Counted from the first letter of the stretch, positions 9,305 to 20,740 are shown. The stretch is 64,000 nucleotides of DNA from Amaurobius ferox (GCA_951213105.1 OX578150.1:27377107-27441106); one strand, 5' to 3'. Numbers and translations are program-made. Notes: a model not told the origin generated them from the sequence alone.

Positions 9305-10098
9305 TATGTGTGTGTGAAAGTATGTGTGTGTGTGTGTGTCAGTGGAGACGATAACTGACGAACGAATGGACAGATTAGAACCAAATTTGGTACAAAAATC
9401 ACAATCCGTAAATACTGGAAGCCTATTGTTTTTATACGTAATTGAATGTTCAGAACCCCCCTAAATTTTCGAATAAAATTTTGAAAAAATCGTCAAAAAA
9501 TCAAAACCACTAATAAAGTTACGCAAATAGACATTTCTTATGCAATTTTACATTAGAAAACGATTGGCATACATTTCAGAACGCTAACACAAACCGTTCT
9601 CGAGATATTGCACATTTTTCAAAAAAATTATCAAAAAGTCATATAAAATAAAAAAAAAAAATTTCCTATTGAGAAACATGTTCACTTTTCATATGTAATA
9701 TCATACTATAAATTGGGTGACATCATTTTCGTGGATCTAGCTCGTTCCATTCATGGGAAAAGATACTTTGAATAATACTTTTGTATTTGAACGCCCATAG
9801 TCATTTGTCTGCTGTAAGAATAACTTATTTCTTCATCCATAACGCTTGGCGAGATGGCGACGAATTTGGCGGAATGTCGCCAACTTGGCGACTTTTTGAA
9901 ATGTTGCCAAATTAACGAAAATCTCGCCAAATGGATAAAAATGATGCTAAATCAATGAAAATGACGACTAATTGTCGAAAATTCAATATTTTTGAAAGAA
10001 TATTAATATCTACTATAAGAAAAACCTATTTTTTTACTGTAAAAGTTGTAAATTCATTACATTATATAAGGAAAGTCATGTGTTGCCCACAACAGATT
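9141..10098 (-). mobile_element. Family A repeat, copy A2
   Basis: This is a complete copy in inverse orientation to A1: hairpin end at 9141-9177, a GT tract at 9267-9345, the 'CTCGAGATATTG' block, the 'GGCGAATTTGGCGG'-type blocks, and the end 'CATGTGTTGCCCACAACAGA' at 10077-10096. Together with A1 it forms an imperfect inverted pair of almost 1 kb arms. Confidence 0.75.
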
Positions 10099-10233
10099 GT
10101 TTTACAATATATATATAGGGTTTAAATAAAAATGTTTTTAATGCATGTATTCATTCTTTCTATTGAACAGGCTGTAATCTGGCCTCATCGGAATTTCAAC
10201 TAAATCAGCTTGTAAACCAATAGGGATTCTTAT

Positions 10234-11156
10234 TACTTTCCTTATATACATAATGTATAAGGAAAGTTTTGTGACGGGGTCGAAAATTCGAATTCGAGTT
10301 TTCGACGAGAGAGCACGTTTCAAGCATCCCTGAACACGAGTCAAACATGTTTGAGGTGATGTCTGTGTGTGTGTGTGTGTCAGTGAGTCTGTGGAGACGA
10401 TATCTCACGAACGAATGGAGCGATTCGAATGAAATTTGGTACAAAATTCACAATCCGTGAATACTGGAAGCCTATTGCTTTTAAACGTAATCGAATGCTC
10501 AGAACCCCCCTAAATTTTCAAGTGAAATTTTGAAAAAATCATCATAAAATCAAAAGTTTTAATAAAGTTACGCAAATAGATATTTATTATGTAATTTTTC
10601 CTTAGAAAACGATTGACATAAACTTCAGAACGCTAACATGAACCGTTCTCGAGATATTCCACATTTTTTAAAAATAAATTTATCAAAAAATCCCATAAAT
10701 TGGAAAAATTATATTAAGTGTTGAGAAACATGCTCACTTTTCATATGTAATATCATGTGATAAATTTGGTGACATCATTCTCGTCGATCTAGCTCGTTCC
10801 ATTCATGAGAAAAGATACTTTAAGTAATACTTTTGTATTTGAACGCCAATTGTCATCTATTTATCTGCTGTAAGAATAACTTATTTCTTCGTTTATAACG
10901 CTCGGCCAGGTTTTGGCGACGAAGTTAGCGGAATGTCGCCTACTTGGCGACTTTTTTAGATGTTATCAAATTAATGAAAATGACGCCAAATGGATAATAA
11001 TGACGCTAAATCAATGAAAATGACGACTAATTGACGAAAATTCAATATTTTGGAAAGAATATAAGTATCTACTATAAGAAAAACTTATTTTTTTATTGAA
11101 AAGTAGTAAATTCATTGCATTATATAAGGAAAGTCATATGTTGCCCACATCAGATT
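10234..11156 (-). mobile_element. Family A repeat, copy A3
   Basis: This copy has the same orientation as A2, with hairpin 10234-10267 and terminal 'TATGTTGCCCACATCAGA' at 11137-11154. The (GT)n tract is short (10363-10382). It lies 90 bp upstream of the direct repeat that opens the small heat-shock cluster. Confidence 0.75.
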
Positions 11157-11244
11157 TTAACTATTTTTGTTTCTGATCAGACGAAACAAAGGTCCTAAGT
11201 TCTGTTTCATCAGCTACTGAACAAAAATATTACTTTATACACAT

Positions 11245-11435
11245 AAACTTCAAATCGAATGTTTCTTTCTTTTCCTTTACCTCAATTACAGGGTAAATTA
11301 CGTATTGCTCGGCAAATAGTTTGGTTGTACCATGAACTTAATATTCTAAATTCGCCTGTGTATCGTATTTATTCATTCGTTTATTCATTTTCAAATATAC
11401 ACAGATTTAACGAAGTAAATATAAAATATGGCATC
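11245..11435 (+). repeat. 191-bp direct repeat flanking the sHsp cluster, upstream copy
   Basis: It matches 14429-14619 with a constant offset of 3184 and apparently one substitution ('GCTCGGC' versus 'GCTCGTC'). It contains a polypyrimidine tract ending 'TTACCTCAATTACAG' followed by an open stretch, so it could include a 3' splice site and exon start ('GKLRIARQIVWLYHELN...'). I do not recognise that peptide. Confidence 0.8.
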
Positions 11436-11464
11436 GCATTACATGCAAATTTTAGGCCTTAAGA

Positions 11465-12145
11465 ATGACTAACCAATCACGTAAGAAAGCGTTGACCAAT
11501 CAGAATTACAGAAGACTTTTGCTTAAGAATAAAAGGACTTTGAAAACGCGTTCCCATTTTTTAATCGGGCTAGAATTGTATGCTAAAATGCATCCCGATT
11601 TCATAAATAGTGTTATTATATTTTTTATAGTTCAAACTAAGCAAATGCACAAAATTTTGTTCCAAAATATTACGAATGCTTTTACTATTTATTTCAATGA
11701 AACTGAAAATATCTTCAATGATGAAAATTTAAAATGTAATGAAGTTGTGCAAAGTTTATTATTAACGAATGTTCCAGTAACCACCGCTACTATTGTTCAA
11801 ACTCTCAACGCTGTCGTAAAATGCTTTATTTATAAAACTATATTGAATGAAGAAGATATTTTGACTGTGTTGGTAAACATCTACGTTATTAGTGGATATT
11901 ATAAAAATTTGCAGGGCTCTTCAAGAATCATTCTTGATTACATTCAACTATATTTTATTGGGAGGAACTTATTTAAAAATGAAGCTAAGCAGTGGTCTGA
12001 AGATTTATATAAGGAAGACCCAGAGAACGATTACATGGAACGCCTTCAAATGGCGACAATGAATATTTTTGATGAATCCAGATGTAACCGTGCTGAAGTA
12101 TTTAAAAATTTTTTCCACTGCACTCGACATATATTTCAAGGATAG
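11465..12145 (+). CDS. Unidentified 226-aa ORF ending inside sHsp copy 1
   Basis: This intronless ORF starts at ATG 11465, 30 bp after the direct repeat. The predicted protein is Leu/Ile/Asn-rich and probably helical, with a basic N-terminus (many Lys/Arg in the first 30 residues) and an acidic C-terminal part ('EDLYKEDPENDYMERL', about 180-195). No domain is recognised and I see no signal peptide or clear membrane segment. The last ~6 codons lie in DNA homologous to the small heat-shock gene (from about 12127) in a different frame, so the authentic C-terminus has been lost or replaced by the junction. It is long for chance in such AT-rich DNA, so it is probably a real or recently real coding sequence. 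Confidence 0.5.
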   Translation: MTNQSRKKALTNQNYRRLLLKNKRTLKTRSHFLIGLELYAKMHPDFINSVIIFFIVQTKQMHKILFQNITNAFTIYFNETENIFNDENLKCNEVVQSLLLTNVPVTTATIVQTLNAVVKCFIYKTILNEEDILTVLVNIYVISGYYKNLQGSSRIILDYIQLYFIGRNLFKNEAKQWSEDLYKEDPENDYMERLQMATMNIFDESRCNRAEVFKNFFHCTRHIFQG

Positions 12146-12500
12146 TGGTTACCTCGTGGTGCATGGGAAGCACGGCGAAAAACCAGATGGCCACGGTTTT
12201 GTATTCCGTGAATTTTCTCGGCGCTTTGATATCCCAGAGGACGTCGATTATCACACCATCGAGTTTGTATTCACCAAGAACAATATCTTGGAGTTCAAAG
12301 CTCCAAAGAAAATCTCTCAGCCAAGACCTGCAAACGAAGTAATAATTCCTATTCAAAAGCAGAAGCTCATCGGGATGGGCAGTTTGCCGGGAACTGTTGC
12401 TAACAGATCACTTAATGCTAAATTGCTTAATGCTAAATGCTTAATTGCAAACGACTATTTGTTCACCAGTAGAATTAGTTTATTATTAGCCAATAGTTAA
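12127..12500 (+). pseudogene. sHsp copy 1, 5'-truncated alpha-crystallin gene
   Basis: It is homologous to copies 2 and 3 from the codons for 'DIYFED' onward (offset 700 to copy 2, 1334 to copy 3) and lacks the first ~68 residues, including the N-terminal region and the first beta-strands of the alpha-crystallin domain. The open frame extends upstream to 12069 only through DNA of the neighbouring 226-aa ORF read in another frame. It keeps 'YLVVHGKH', 'FVFREFSRRF', the 'IIPIQ' IxI-type motif and the same altered C-terminal tail as copy 2. It is best read as a truncated duplicate joined to unrelated sequence. A chimeric product is possible but unproven. Confidence 0.7.
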
Positions 12501-12536
12501 ACTCCAAATTTTACTCAACTATGAGAAGAAAAGAAA

Positions 12537-12544
12537 GAAAATTC
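12537..12544. promoter_or_regulatory. Possible minimal heat-shock element
   Basis: GAAAATTC, a head-to-head GAA-nn-TTC pair, lies 78 bp upstream of the copy 2 start within a run of 'AGAAAAGAAAG'. A functional HSE normally has three or more units, so this is only suggestive. The intervening segment is missing between copies 2 and 3. Confidence 0.3.
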
Positions 12545-12621
12545 GTTTACCAGTAGAATAAAAGCAGTAATTTCAAAGCCACATTTTCCGATTGTCTATC
12601 TTAATAGAATCACTTTTTAAG

Positions 12622-13200
12622 ATGTTTTCGCAGCATTATCCTGATAGTTCATACCTATCGTCTGTGGAGAGACAATTGTTGGCTCAACGTCCATTTGCAG
12701 ATGACTCCTCCCTTGATATTCTGCCCGTTTATGGGTCCCGCTTGTTAGAAGATCGTAATCTGGGAAGTAACAAAAATATGTACCATCTGTTTTTGAACGT
12801 TACCCACTTTGCGCCAGAAGACATCGATATATATTTCGAGGATAAGCGTTACCTCGTGGTGCATGGGAAGCACGACGAAAAACCAGATGGCCACGGTTTT
12901 GTATTCCGTGAATTTTCTCGGCGCTTTGATATCCCAGAGGACGTCGATTATCACACCATCGAGTTTGTATTCACCAAGAACAATATCTTGGAGTTCAAAG
13001 CTCCAAAGAAAATCTCTCAGCCAAGACCTGCAAACGAAGTAATAATTCCTATTCAAAAGCAGAAGCTCATCGGGATGGGCAGTTTGCCGGGAACTGTTGC
13101 TAATAGATCACTTAATGCTAAATTGCTTAATGCTAAATGCTTAATTGCAAACGACTATTTGTTCACCAGTAGAATTAGTTTATTATTAGCCAATAGTTAA
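12622..13200 (+). CDS. Small heat-shock protein (alpha-crystallin family), copy 2
   Basis: This is a 192-aa intronless gene. The start chosen is ATG 12622 ('MFSQHYPDSS'), shared with copy 3; the open frame extends ten codons further upstream without an ATG. An N-terminal region (1-54) is followed by an alpha-crystallin domain (about 55-130): 'LFLNVTHFAPEDIDIYFED', 'YLVVHGKHDEKPDGHGFVFREFSRRFDIPEDVD' and 'NNILEFKAPKK' follow the metazoan Hsp20 pattern. I142-P143-I144 supplies the IxI motif that docks in the beta4-beta8 groove. Such proteins are ATP-independent cytosolic holdases. The C-terminal 25 residues (hydrophobic 'RISLLLANS' end) differ entirely from copy 3, caused by an insertion or rearrangement after 'RSLNA'. 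Confidence 0.88.
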   Translation: MFSQHYPDSSYLSSVERQLLAQRPFADDSSLDILPVYGSRLLEDRNLGSNKNMYHLFLNVTHFAPEDIDIYFEDKRYLVVHGKHDEKPDGHGFVFREFSRRFDIPEDVDYHTIEFVFTKNNILEFKAPKKISQPRPANEVIIPIQKQKLIGMGSLPGTVANRSLNAKLLNAKCLIANDYLFTSRISLLLANS

Positions 13201-13255
13201 ATTCCAAATTTTACTCAACTATGAGAAGACTATCTTAATAGAATTACTTTTTAAG

Positions 13256-13921
13256 ATGTTTTCGCAGCATTATCCTGATAGTTCATACCTATCGTCTGTG
13301 GAGAGACAATTGTTGGCTCAACGTCCATTTGCAGATGACTCCTCCCTTGATATTCTGCCCGCTTATGGGTCCCGCTTGTTAGAAGATCGTAATCTGGGAA
13401 GTAACAAAAATATGTACCAGCTGTTTTTGAACGTTACCCACTTTGCGCCAGAAGACATCGACATATATTTCGAGGATAGGCGTTACCTCGTGGTGCATGG
13501 GAAGCACGACGAAAAACCAGATGGCCACGGTTTTGTATTCCGTGAATTTTCTCGGCGCTTTGATATCCCAGAGGACGTCGATTATCACACCATCGAGTTT
13601 GTATTCACCAAGAACAATATCTTGGAGTTCAAAGCTCCAAAGAAAATCTCTCAGCCAAGACCTGCAAATGAAGTAATAATTCCTATTCAAAAGCAGAAGC
13701 TCATCGGGATGGGCAGTTTGCCGGGAACTGCTGCTAACAGATCACTTAATGCTAGAAGTCGGAAGAAAACTGCTGCTGGTATGGATAACTGTGTGCTCAA
13801 CTTCGGAGTAATCAAAGCTCGAAGTCCGAAGTCCACTAGTACTGCCAGCATGACTGAATCTATTGCTGACAGACCGCCAAATGTTAAAGAATCAGCTGTT
13901 CAGACGTCGTCTAGCCACTAA
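13256..13921 (+). CDS. Small heat-shock protein (alpha-crystallin family), copy 3
   Basis: This 221-aa intronless gene is nearly identical to copy 2 over its first 167 residues (V/A at 36, H/Q at 55, K/R at 75 among the few changes), with offset 634. It has the complete alpha-crystallin domain and the IPI motif. Its tail is different: about 54 residues rich in Ser, Lys and Arg ('RSRKKTAAG', 'KARSPKSTST') ending 'VQTSSSH'. It is followed by an AATAAA at 13999-14004. Because the tail looks like ordinary extended sHsp C-terminal sequence, copy 3 is probably closest to the ancestral gene. The 55-bp spacer between copy 2's stop and copy 3's start leaves little room for a separate promoter. Confidence 0.9.
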   Translation: MFSQHYPDSSYLSSVERQLLAQRPFADDSSLDILPAYGSRLLEDRNLGSNKNMYQLFLNVTHFAPEDIDIYFEDRRYLVVHGKHDEKPDGHGFVFREFSRRFDIPEDVDYHTIEFVFTKNNILEFKAPKKISQPRPANEVIIPIQKQKLIGMGSLPGTAANRSLNARSRKKTAAGMDNCVLNFGVIKARSPKSTSTASMTESIADRPPNVKESAVQTSSSH

Positions 13922-14428
13922 TGTAAGAAACTTTGTGTTCTGTAAAATTTCTGAAAATTGTTTAAAAAAATGAAATTTATTTGAAGATCGGTCTTGTTAA
14001 TAAATATGATTTTCGTTAATTTAAATGTGTTGTTATTAAAGTTTTGGAATGTCTTGCTTAAAGTACCGATTATATGCAGGAAATCGTGCTTTTAAGTCTA
14101 TCCTAAATTAGTATGAAATATATTTTAAATAGATTTAGATGCAAGTTATATGGGGAAAATATCGCCTATTTCGAAATTTTTATAAGTCTTAAAACTCTGC
14201 ATTTTTGCATAATAGAAATTTCAACACAAGTTTAATTTTAAGCCCAAAGAAAGCAAGTGGTCTTCAAACTTTTCTAGGTCATGGAATATTTTCAGTACTT
14301 CCTCAAAACCTATAGTGTACAGGAAATTGAAGTGTTATATTTTCTTAATACGAATATTGGTCAAACATGATCGTAAATGTGTATCCTGTGTGTATATGTA
14401 AATTCGAAATCAATATTCTATCCACGGG

Positions 14429-14619
14429 AAACTTCAAATCGAATGTTTCTTTCTTTTCCTTTACCTCAATTACAGGGTAAATTACGTATTGCTCGTCAAA
14501 TAGTTTGGTTGTACCATGAACTTAATATTCTAAATTCGCCTGTGTATCGTATTTATTCATTCGTTTATTCATTTTCAAATATACACAGATTTAACGAAGT
14601 AAATATAAAATATGGCATC
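14429..14619 (+). repeat. 191-bp direct repeat flanking the sHsp cluster, downstream copy
   Basis: This is the second copy of the repeat at 11245-11435. The sequence beyond the end differs ('CTCTTTGAAGG' here, 'GCATTACATGC' upstream). The pair brackets the 226-aa ORF and all three sHsp copies. Confidence 0.8.
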
Positions 14620-16848
14620 CTCTTTGAAGGAGCAGTTTTATTTTTCTAATTATCATTTGAATTCTATAGTAAATTATAAGATATAAATAGCAAGCTACAA
14701 ATATATGTACCAGAAAATTTATTAAAATCTATATTAATAAAAAAAATCTCTTAAAATGTAAAATTTTCAACTTTACAAACTATAAGTTTGTAATACTTAT
14801 ATCTCGAACTAAAAGAGCTAGGTTTGAACAATAAGCAAAATTTTGTTAAGTTTAAAGAAATCAAATTATAAAATAAAAATATAATTACATTTTAAATTTA
14901 ATTTTTAAAACTTAGATCAAAACATTTGCATAATTTAAGACTTAATGAATTTATATTTATCATAAACAGCAATGTTTTTGCTTCTAGAAGCAATAGTTTT
15001 GTTGCGATCATGCGTGCAAGCAACATGTATCAAAATAAAATTTTAATAAATACATGAACATTATAAAATTTTTAAAAATATTATCAGGTTCATCTTATTG
15101 AAAAAAATATCATATGCTACAGGTATTTACTTGTCGGCTGTAAAATTTTTAGGTATTATCGAACTTATAGGAGAGATACAAAATAAAACGTGAAACATGG
15201 AAATTCGTCCTGCTTATGTCACTTTTAAAATGTCTTGATCCCCCTTAAACAGAGCACATAAGAAACGTGTAAATCAGTTTCTGCCCATTGGTTTCAAATG
15301 CTTCCAAAATTTCCGGGGTTTTGCAACTCTAATTGCGGACCTTTGGGCATAATTTGAAGTAGGACATATCTATATATACAAAATGTAAATAAAGTTGGAT
15401 AAAATGTTTAATTTGTTATAAGGAACGACATTATAAATTAAGAAATATGTGCAAGTTTCATTTAGATACGAGCATTTAAAAACCTTGAAGCTAGCAAGGT
15501 TACTGATAACTATTGAAACAGTTTAAAGTGAATACAATATTGCTGCTTTTTAGAAATTACGAGAAGCAATTTTCGGTTGAATTAATAACTAAATTCTCGA
15601 GTCATTTTCAATGTCCACTTTTATTTCTCGACTAAGTTCAAATACGTTAGCTGGGAGAAAGTAGTTTTACACAACTAGATGGTAGAAAATGGAATGTAGC
15701 GCCTTAATGCTATCTTTGTTTATGATTGCAGCTTAACCGATTGATTTCATATTCATTTGAAGGACTTTTAATTAATTTTGTTAATTTAAGTTGTTGGTCC
15801 TGTACATCTGGCGTAATTCGTGGACCCTTTAAATTGTTAGACCCAAGGGGTCTGTTGACCACATCTTAGAAGGCACTGCACAAACTGCGGAAATTTTGTA
15901 ATGAAAGGGAAAGTCGGGTAATCTCATGGTAATACGAACTATTTATACAAATATTTTGCTATAGTTTAAATAGGAACGCCTTCTTTGTCACTAGAATAGT
16001 TAAAAAAGCCCTTTGTCAGCACGAAAAATCGGTGATGCATTCTGTTCCCTAGTCTCAAAGTGTAACAGTTCTATATTAATGAAAGTGGCAAGTATTCTTA
16101 AAATGAATGACTATAGTGGTCTCAAGTTAACATGCGGCAGATTTAACCTTGATTTAAAACGCCCTGATATGAATAATCTTATTGGAGAAAAACCAAATTC
16201 ATACATAATTTATTAAATTATTTCTTTCAATAGAGCTTAAAATTTAATCTTTCATTATTATAGTTAAGAGCATAGCTGAAATGACATTTTTGGTGGTTTT
16301 TCTGAAAAGTTTTAAATAACTGCAATTTGTTCAAGAACGCGTGTTTTAGGTCCTGCATATTTTTTGCCATCTGCCAGCATCAGATCCTTTTTAAGATGGT
16401 CAGATTTTGGCAGTAGGATAATTTTATTTACTTGGGTATTAATTTCTAATACTTCTTGAAGAAAGCAGGTATAGGGAAATTAAGACTACAGTTGCTTAAG
16501 ACGTTCTTGGCTCTCATTTTGGTTGGGAGGAACCCTTGAGATTCCGTGACGCGATAGTTTCGTGTAAATTTTCTTTAATATTAACAAAAACTCGCAATAG
16601 TTGAATGCATAATTTGGATCACAATGGAGTTCTTATGATTGGGTTCCGCTATCCAATTAAATTTCAAAAGGACTCTGCTATCAAAGTTTGGAAAACACTG
16701 AAATAGGCTGTCTCTCTCCCTACGCGAAACTGAGTGAAGCTAGATATCTCGCAACATGATGTAAGAGCAGACCGTTGATATCCCGAAAGTAGTAAAAACT
16801 GAAGAGTATTAAAGCAAAAATGCATTGTATAAACGGCCTAGTAACATG
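14620..16848. other. AT-rich DNA without recognised genes
   Basis: I see no credible exon, repeat family member or RNA gene. A 67-codon open frame at 16013-16216 has no recognisable motif. Confidence 0.5.
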
Positions 16849-18926
16849 TACACTCAACCCTGTTTTTGTGCGATTTTTTATTTGTACGATTTTTTTTGTG
16901 CGGTATATGAAAATTTTAGTCAAATTGGAACATAATTGACGAAGTTATCAATAAAAAAAATTAGTAGGTTTGATCGGCCATTTAGTTTTTCGATGTTTGA
17001 TATGTATTTCATCACATTACATAAGTATTGCGTCAGCCAATTGCATTACATATGTATTGAATTCTATAATCGCATAATTTAATTATTGAACGCACAAGAA
17101 TTTCCATGTAAATAAATGAAATGTGCAATAGCATATTGCGATGGAATTCTTGCGTAACAAAGCAAAAATGCATTGATCGCAAATAAACATTGAAGGACAT
17201 AAAGCGATTTTGAACCAGTTTACCACAAGAAAGTTCGCGTATTGTCAGACTACGAAGGATAATGGTTATACATTTTGAAAAGTTTTGTATGTGTAAAATA
17301 AGTACATATGTAAATAAAATATTTAAAAATGTTCGCATGTGTATTTTCTAAATCAGATTCCAAAAGGTTTGGTGAGATTCCAAGTAGCTAGTGTCTTGAT
17401 TTCGTTTAAAAAAGCAATTCCAAGTTATTTCGTAAGGTTTTGAGTTATTTTCCATGCGAGACTTTTTTTATGTGCTCCCTATTCACCGCATAAAAAAATA
17501 CTTTTTAACACTTTACAACAAAGTTGAAAAGTGTTTATGACTTTGTTCATTCTGTCTGTCTGTCTGTCTGTCTGTCTGTCCGTTAGCACGATAACTGCCG
17601 TAAAAATGACTTAATCAAAATGAAATTTTAGTATGTTGTTCAGACGGTCTGTAGGACCTATGGGAATATAAATAAATAATATCACACAATTAGTTTTGGA
17701 TTGAACCCGGGTTGAAAAAATGAAATACATTGAGCCCTATGGGACCTAATTTTTCTAACATTTTTTAAGCGGATTTAAAATTCACAAATTGCTTCGAAAA
17801 TTTTAGGTAATAGTCAAATTGTTCCATAAAATATATAAAAAAAAATTCAGCTAAATATATTCAGTAGTTTTTTAAATAAAAATTAAAATAATAATTACAC
17901 ATCTTATATGAAACGATCACGTGACCATGATCTGAAACGATCACATGACCCACTTCAAAATGATATATGGCATCCATCTTGTTTCAAATTCGTGATTTTT
18001 TAAAGTTCTTTTTAATTCATATTGAGTGTTGTATCCATCCTAAAACTACTTTATTTCTGCTCAAATTCTGTGCATCTACATACTAAAACAACACAATGAC
18101 AATATATTTGAGTTTAAATTCTCATTCAAATTTGATTATTTCTACAACTAAGCCTATTTTTCACCTATGTAAAATGTAAACAGCAAAATATGTAGAATGA
18201 GTTGTATTAGAATTACTGTATTTCTTTAACACAAAATAATTCAGTCCATGGAGTCTGCATGGCTGATATGAATGAAATATTAATTGATTTTATAAACAGA
18301 AGGACGATTTTTTTCAAAGAAGTTTTAAGCATAAAGTTTATGAATTGTAGCTCCATGGTCTTAATTTTTAAATAAAATAAATTATTATAGTATTGTGATG
18401 AATGAAATGGAGAAAGTTATGAATGAAATCCTGCTTTTATAGAGAGATCCAGGCGTGTTATTTTTTCTATGACGTCATTTGAATGAATTTCAGTTGTTTT
18501 CGATGAAGTTTTCAAATATAATAAATTATCGTAGTATTATGATAGATTTAAAAATATTACCGTGGAATGTATTGCATTTTAGAGATATTTAAACCACGCA
18601 ATTTATATTTCAATGCCGTCATTTGAATGAAGTTCATTTTTTTCAATGAAGGTTTAAGTTTTCAAATATAATAAATCAATGTAGTATTGTGATAAGTTTT
18701 AAAATATTACCGAGGAATGTATTGCATTTTCGACTTTTTTAAATAAAATTGCATTGAAGTTGGAAAGTGTTTCATAATCAATGCTTTAAGCATGATTGAT
18801 CTTTCTTGTTAATTGTGTTGCGAAAACTATTTTTTATAGCTACTCGTCAAATTTTGTGCGATTTTTTTTTAATGCGTTTTCTGTTATGCGGTCCCTATCT
18901 ACCGCACAAAAATAGGTTTGAGTGTA
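16849..18926. mobile_element. TA-flanked DNA transposon relic (pogo/Tc1-like ends) containing copy C1
   Basis: Inverted ends match CACTCAAMCCTRTTTTTGTG, read inward from 16851 and, as the reverse complement, from 18924. Both are bordered by TA (16849-16850 and 18925-18926). A second right-end-like segment, 'TGCTCCCTATTCACCGCATA' near 17472-17491, lies just before the family C insertion. No transposase ORF remains. TA duplication and the ends suit the Tc1/mariner/pogo superfamily. Assignment to pogo/Tigger is a guess from the end sequence. Confidence 0.6.
17505..18810 (+). mobile_element. Family C repeat, copy C1 (complete)
   Basis: It begins 'AACACTTTACAACAAAGTTG', itself a small inverted repeat, followed by (GTCT)n at 17551-17580, and ends with the hairpin 'ATCAATGCTTTAAGCATGAT' then 'TGATCTTTCTTGTT'. 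The 5' motif AACACTTTACAAC reappears inverted near the 3' end as GTTGGAAAGTGTT. No coding sequence. The design matches DINE-1/Helentron-like non-autonomous elements. Confidence 0.8.
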
Positions 18927-20736
18927 CAAGTTATACCAAACAAATAGAAAATTATATTTGGCACACTGAATTTTTGAAATCAATTTTTTCATTTTCATAA
19001 ATTTAACGTTATCTGACCTTTGGCCTCTGATATATCTATACATAGATCGAATTTTAAAATGTGGACTCTGCTTCACCTAATCATGCTTAAGATCATGACT
19101 ATGTACAAAATTTCAATCGAATCGTTGAGTCTTACTATCAACGAAACTTTTCACACAATCTGATTTACTCTGTGTTAAGCTCCGCTCGTAACTCGTTTCG
19201 CTTCAGTTACAAACATGTAATCGCACTTTATTTCTATTTATCCTTCAAATTATTTTCGATTGATAATTGTCCATCCTGGCTATACGCATTTATAACGTGC
19301 GTAACGAGAATCGGCAAAGAAATGGGCTGAGCTCAAAGATAATTTCACAGATCACTGAAAAATCAATGACAAAGTACTAAAATAACCTCTACCGGCGTTC
19401 TTTCCTGTCCTGAAATTACTCGGATTCATACACATTTCCCAGCGAAACTATTTAATGGAAGCCGATTTCCGAATCGTGGGTAATTTTATAACTTTATCTC
19501 AAAGAAAAGGATTTATGAAGCTGTCAAGAACAATCTCATTGTACATTTGCCTTGGAATTTATTGTGGAACAATGACAATACCTGGAACAATATTAAATAC
19601 TGCGACGTATTTCGCATATTGAACCATTAGAGATGCATTTTTGTTGCCGAATAAACATTCTAAACTTGATGCACGAATTTTAGGATATTTGTTAGTCTAC
19701 AAAGTAACTCGGATGAGACATCAAAAATTTAGTTATCAACATAACCAAAACTTCTGGTTTAATCAACATTTAAAATAACATTACTTAATAGTTCTCTCAC
19801 ACATTCCTAGTATATGAAAAGAGAAGAAATTGATGCAGAAATTCCATAATAAACTGAAAAATTCCAACTGTAATGAACGCCAAAAGTTTATACGAAAATA
19901 TTCAAAATTGTGAAATAATTTCAACTGCTGCAATAAAATACAATACATAAAAACTTCAGTATATTTTTTGTATTTATGCTGCATTTACGAACTAAAGACT
20001 ATTAGACCAGTTTACTTTCGAATTTATGCTGTATATATACAAAGTTCTAATTTATTGTATTCAAAATTGTGTCAATCGTTAGGGATGCTCAGCTACTTTT
20101 TCTGTTTAAAAATCTCGTTTTAGTTGAACATTGCTGATATTGTGAAATTTTTAATCTTTCATTATTAATATCCAAAGTTCTTGTTTTTTTAAACCCCTTT
20201 TTGTAATGAATTTTTCTCTAGAGACTGGTGAAAATATCGTTATAGACAAGGTTGAACCTGAGAAAATGTTAAACTGAAATTTTAAAATAATGTAGATTAG
20301 GTAAATTTTAAATACAGAGTAGGTATGTAGTTGAACATAAATCGCAAGAATCTAATTCCATTTCTAAAAGGTATCGTGCGCATTTTAACTACTCTACAAA
20401 CGCATGTGTATGACTAGCTAAAAAGCCGGTCTTTGAATGAACTCACGCATATGAAGTGTGCGAGCTACGAACGATGTCAAATTAAAACTTTATTTTACAA
20501 ATAGAAGTATAAAAATTTAATTTCATTATTTAAGAATTCTAATAAAAAAACAGCATAAGTTTTTAGAATTTGAATATTAAGTTGAACAAATTAGAATACA
20601 GGAAAACAGTGAACAAAGTAACACAGAAATCGCAAAAACGTACTTCCATGGATTTGCGTTTTATTGTATGCACCATGGAGGTAAAGCTTGAATCCATCGT
20701 ATATATTTGTTTCTTTACATTCCTCTAACAACCCTG

Positions 20737-20740
<4 letters not shown>
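18927..20740. other. AT-rich DNA without recognised genes
   Basis: No exon, repeat family member or RNA gene could be supported. The open frames here are short and of biased composition. Confidence 0.45.

Noticed and set aside
12102..13690. Minus-strand open frames of 84-103 codons across the sHsp genes
   Set aside because: They are antisense shadows of the alpha-crystallin coding sequence and repeat with each copy.
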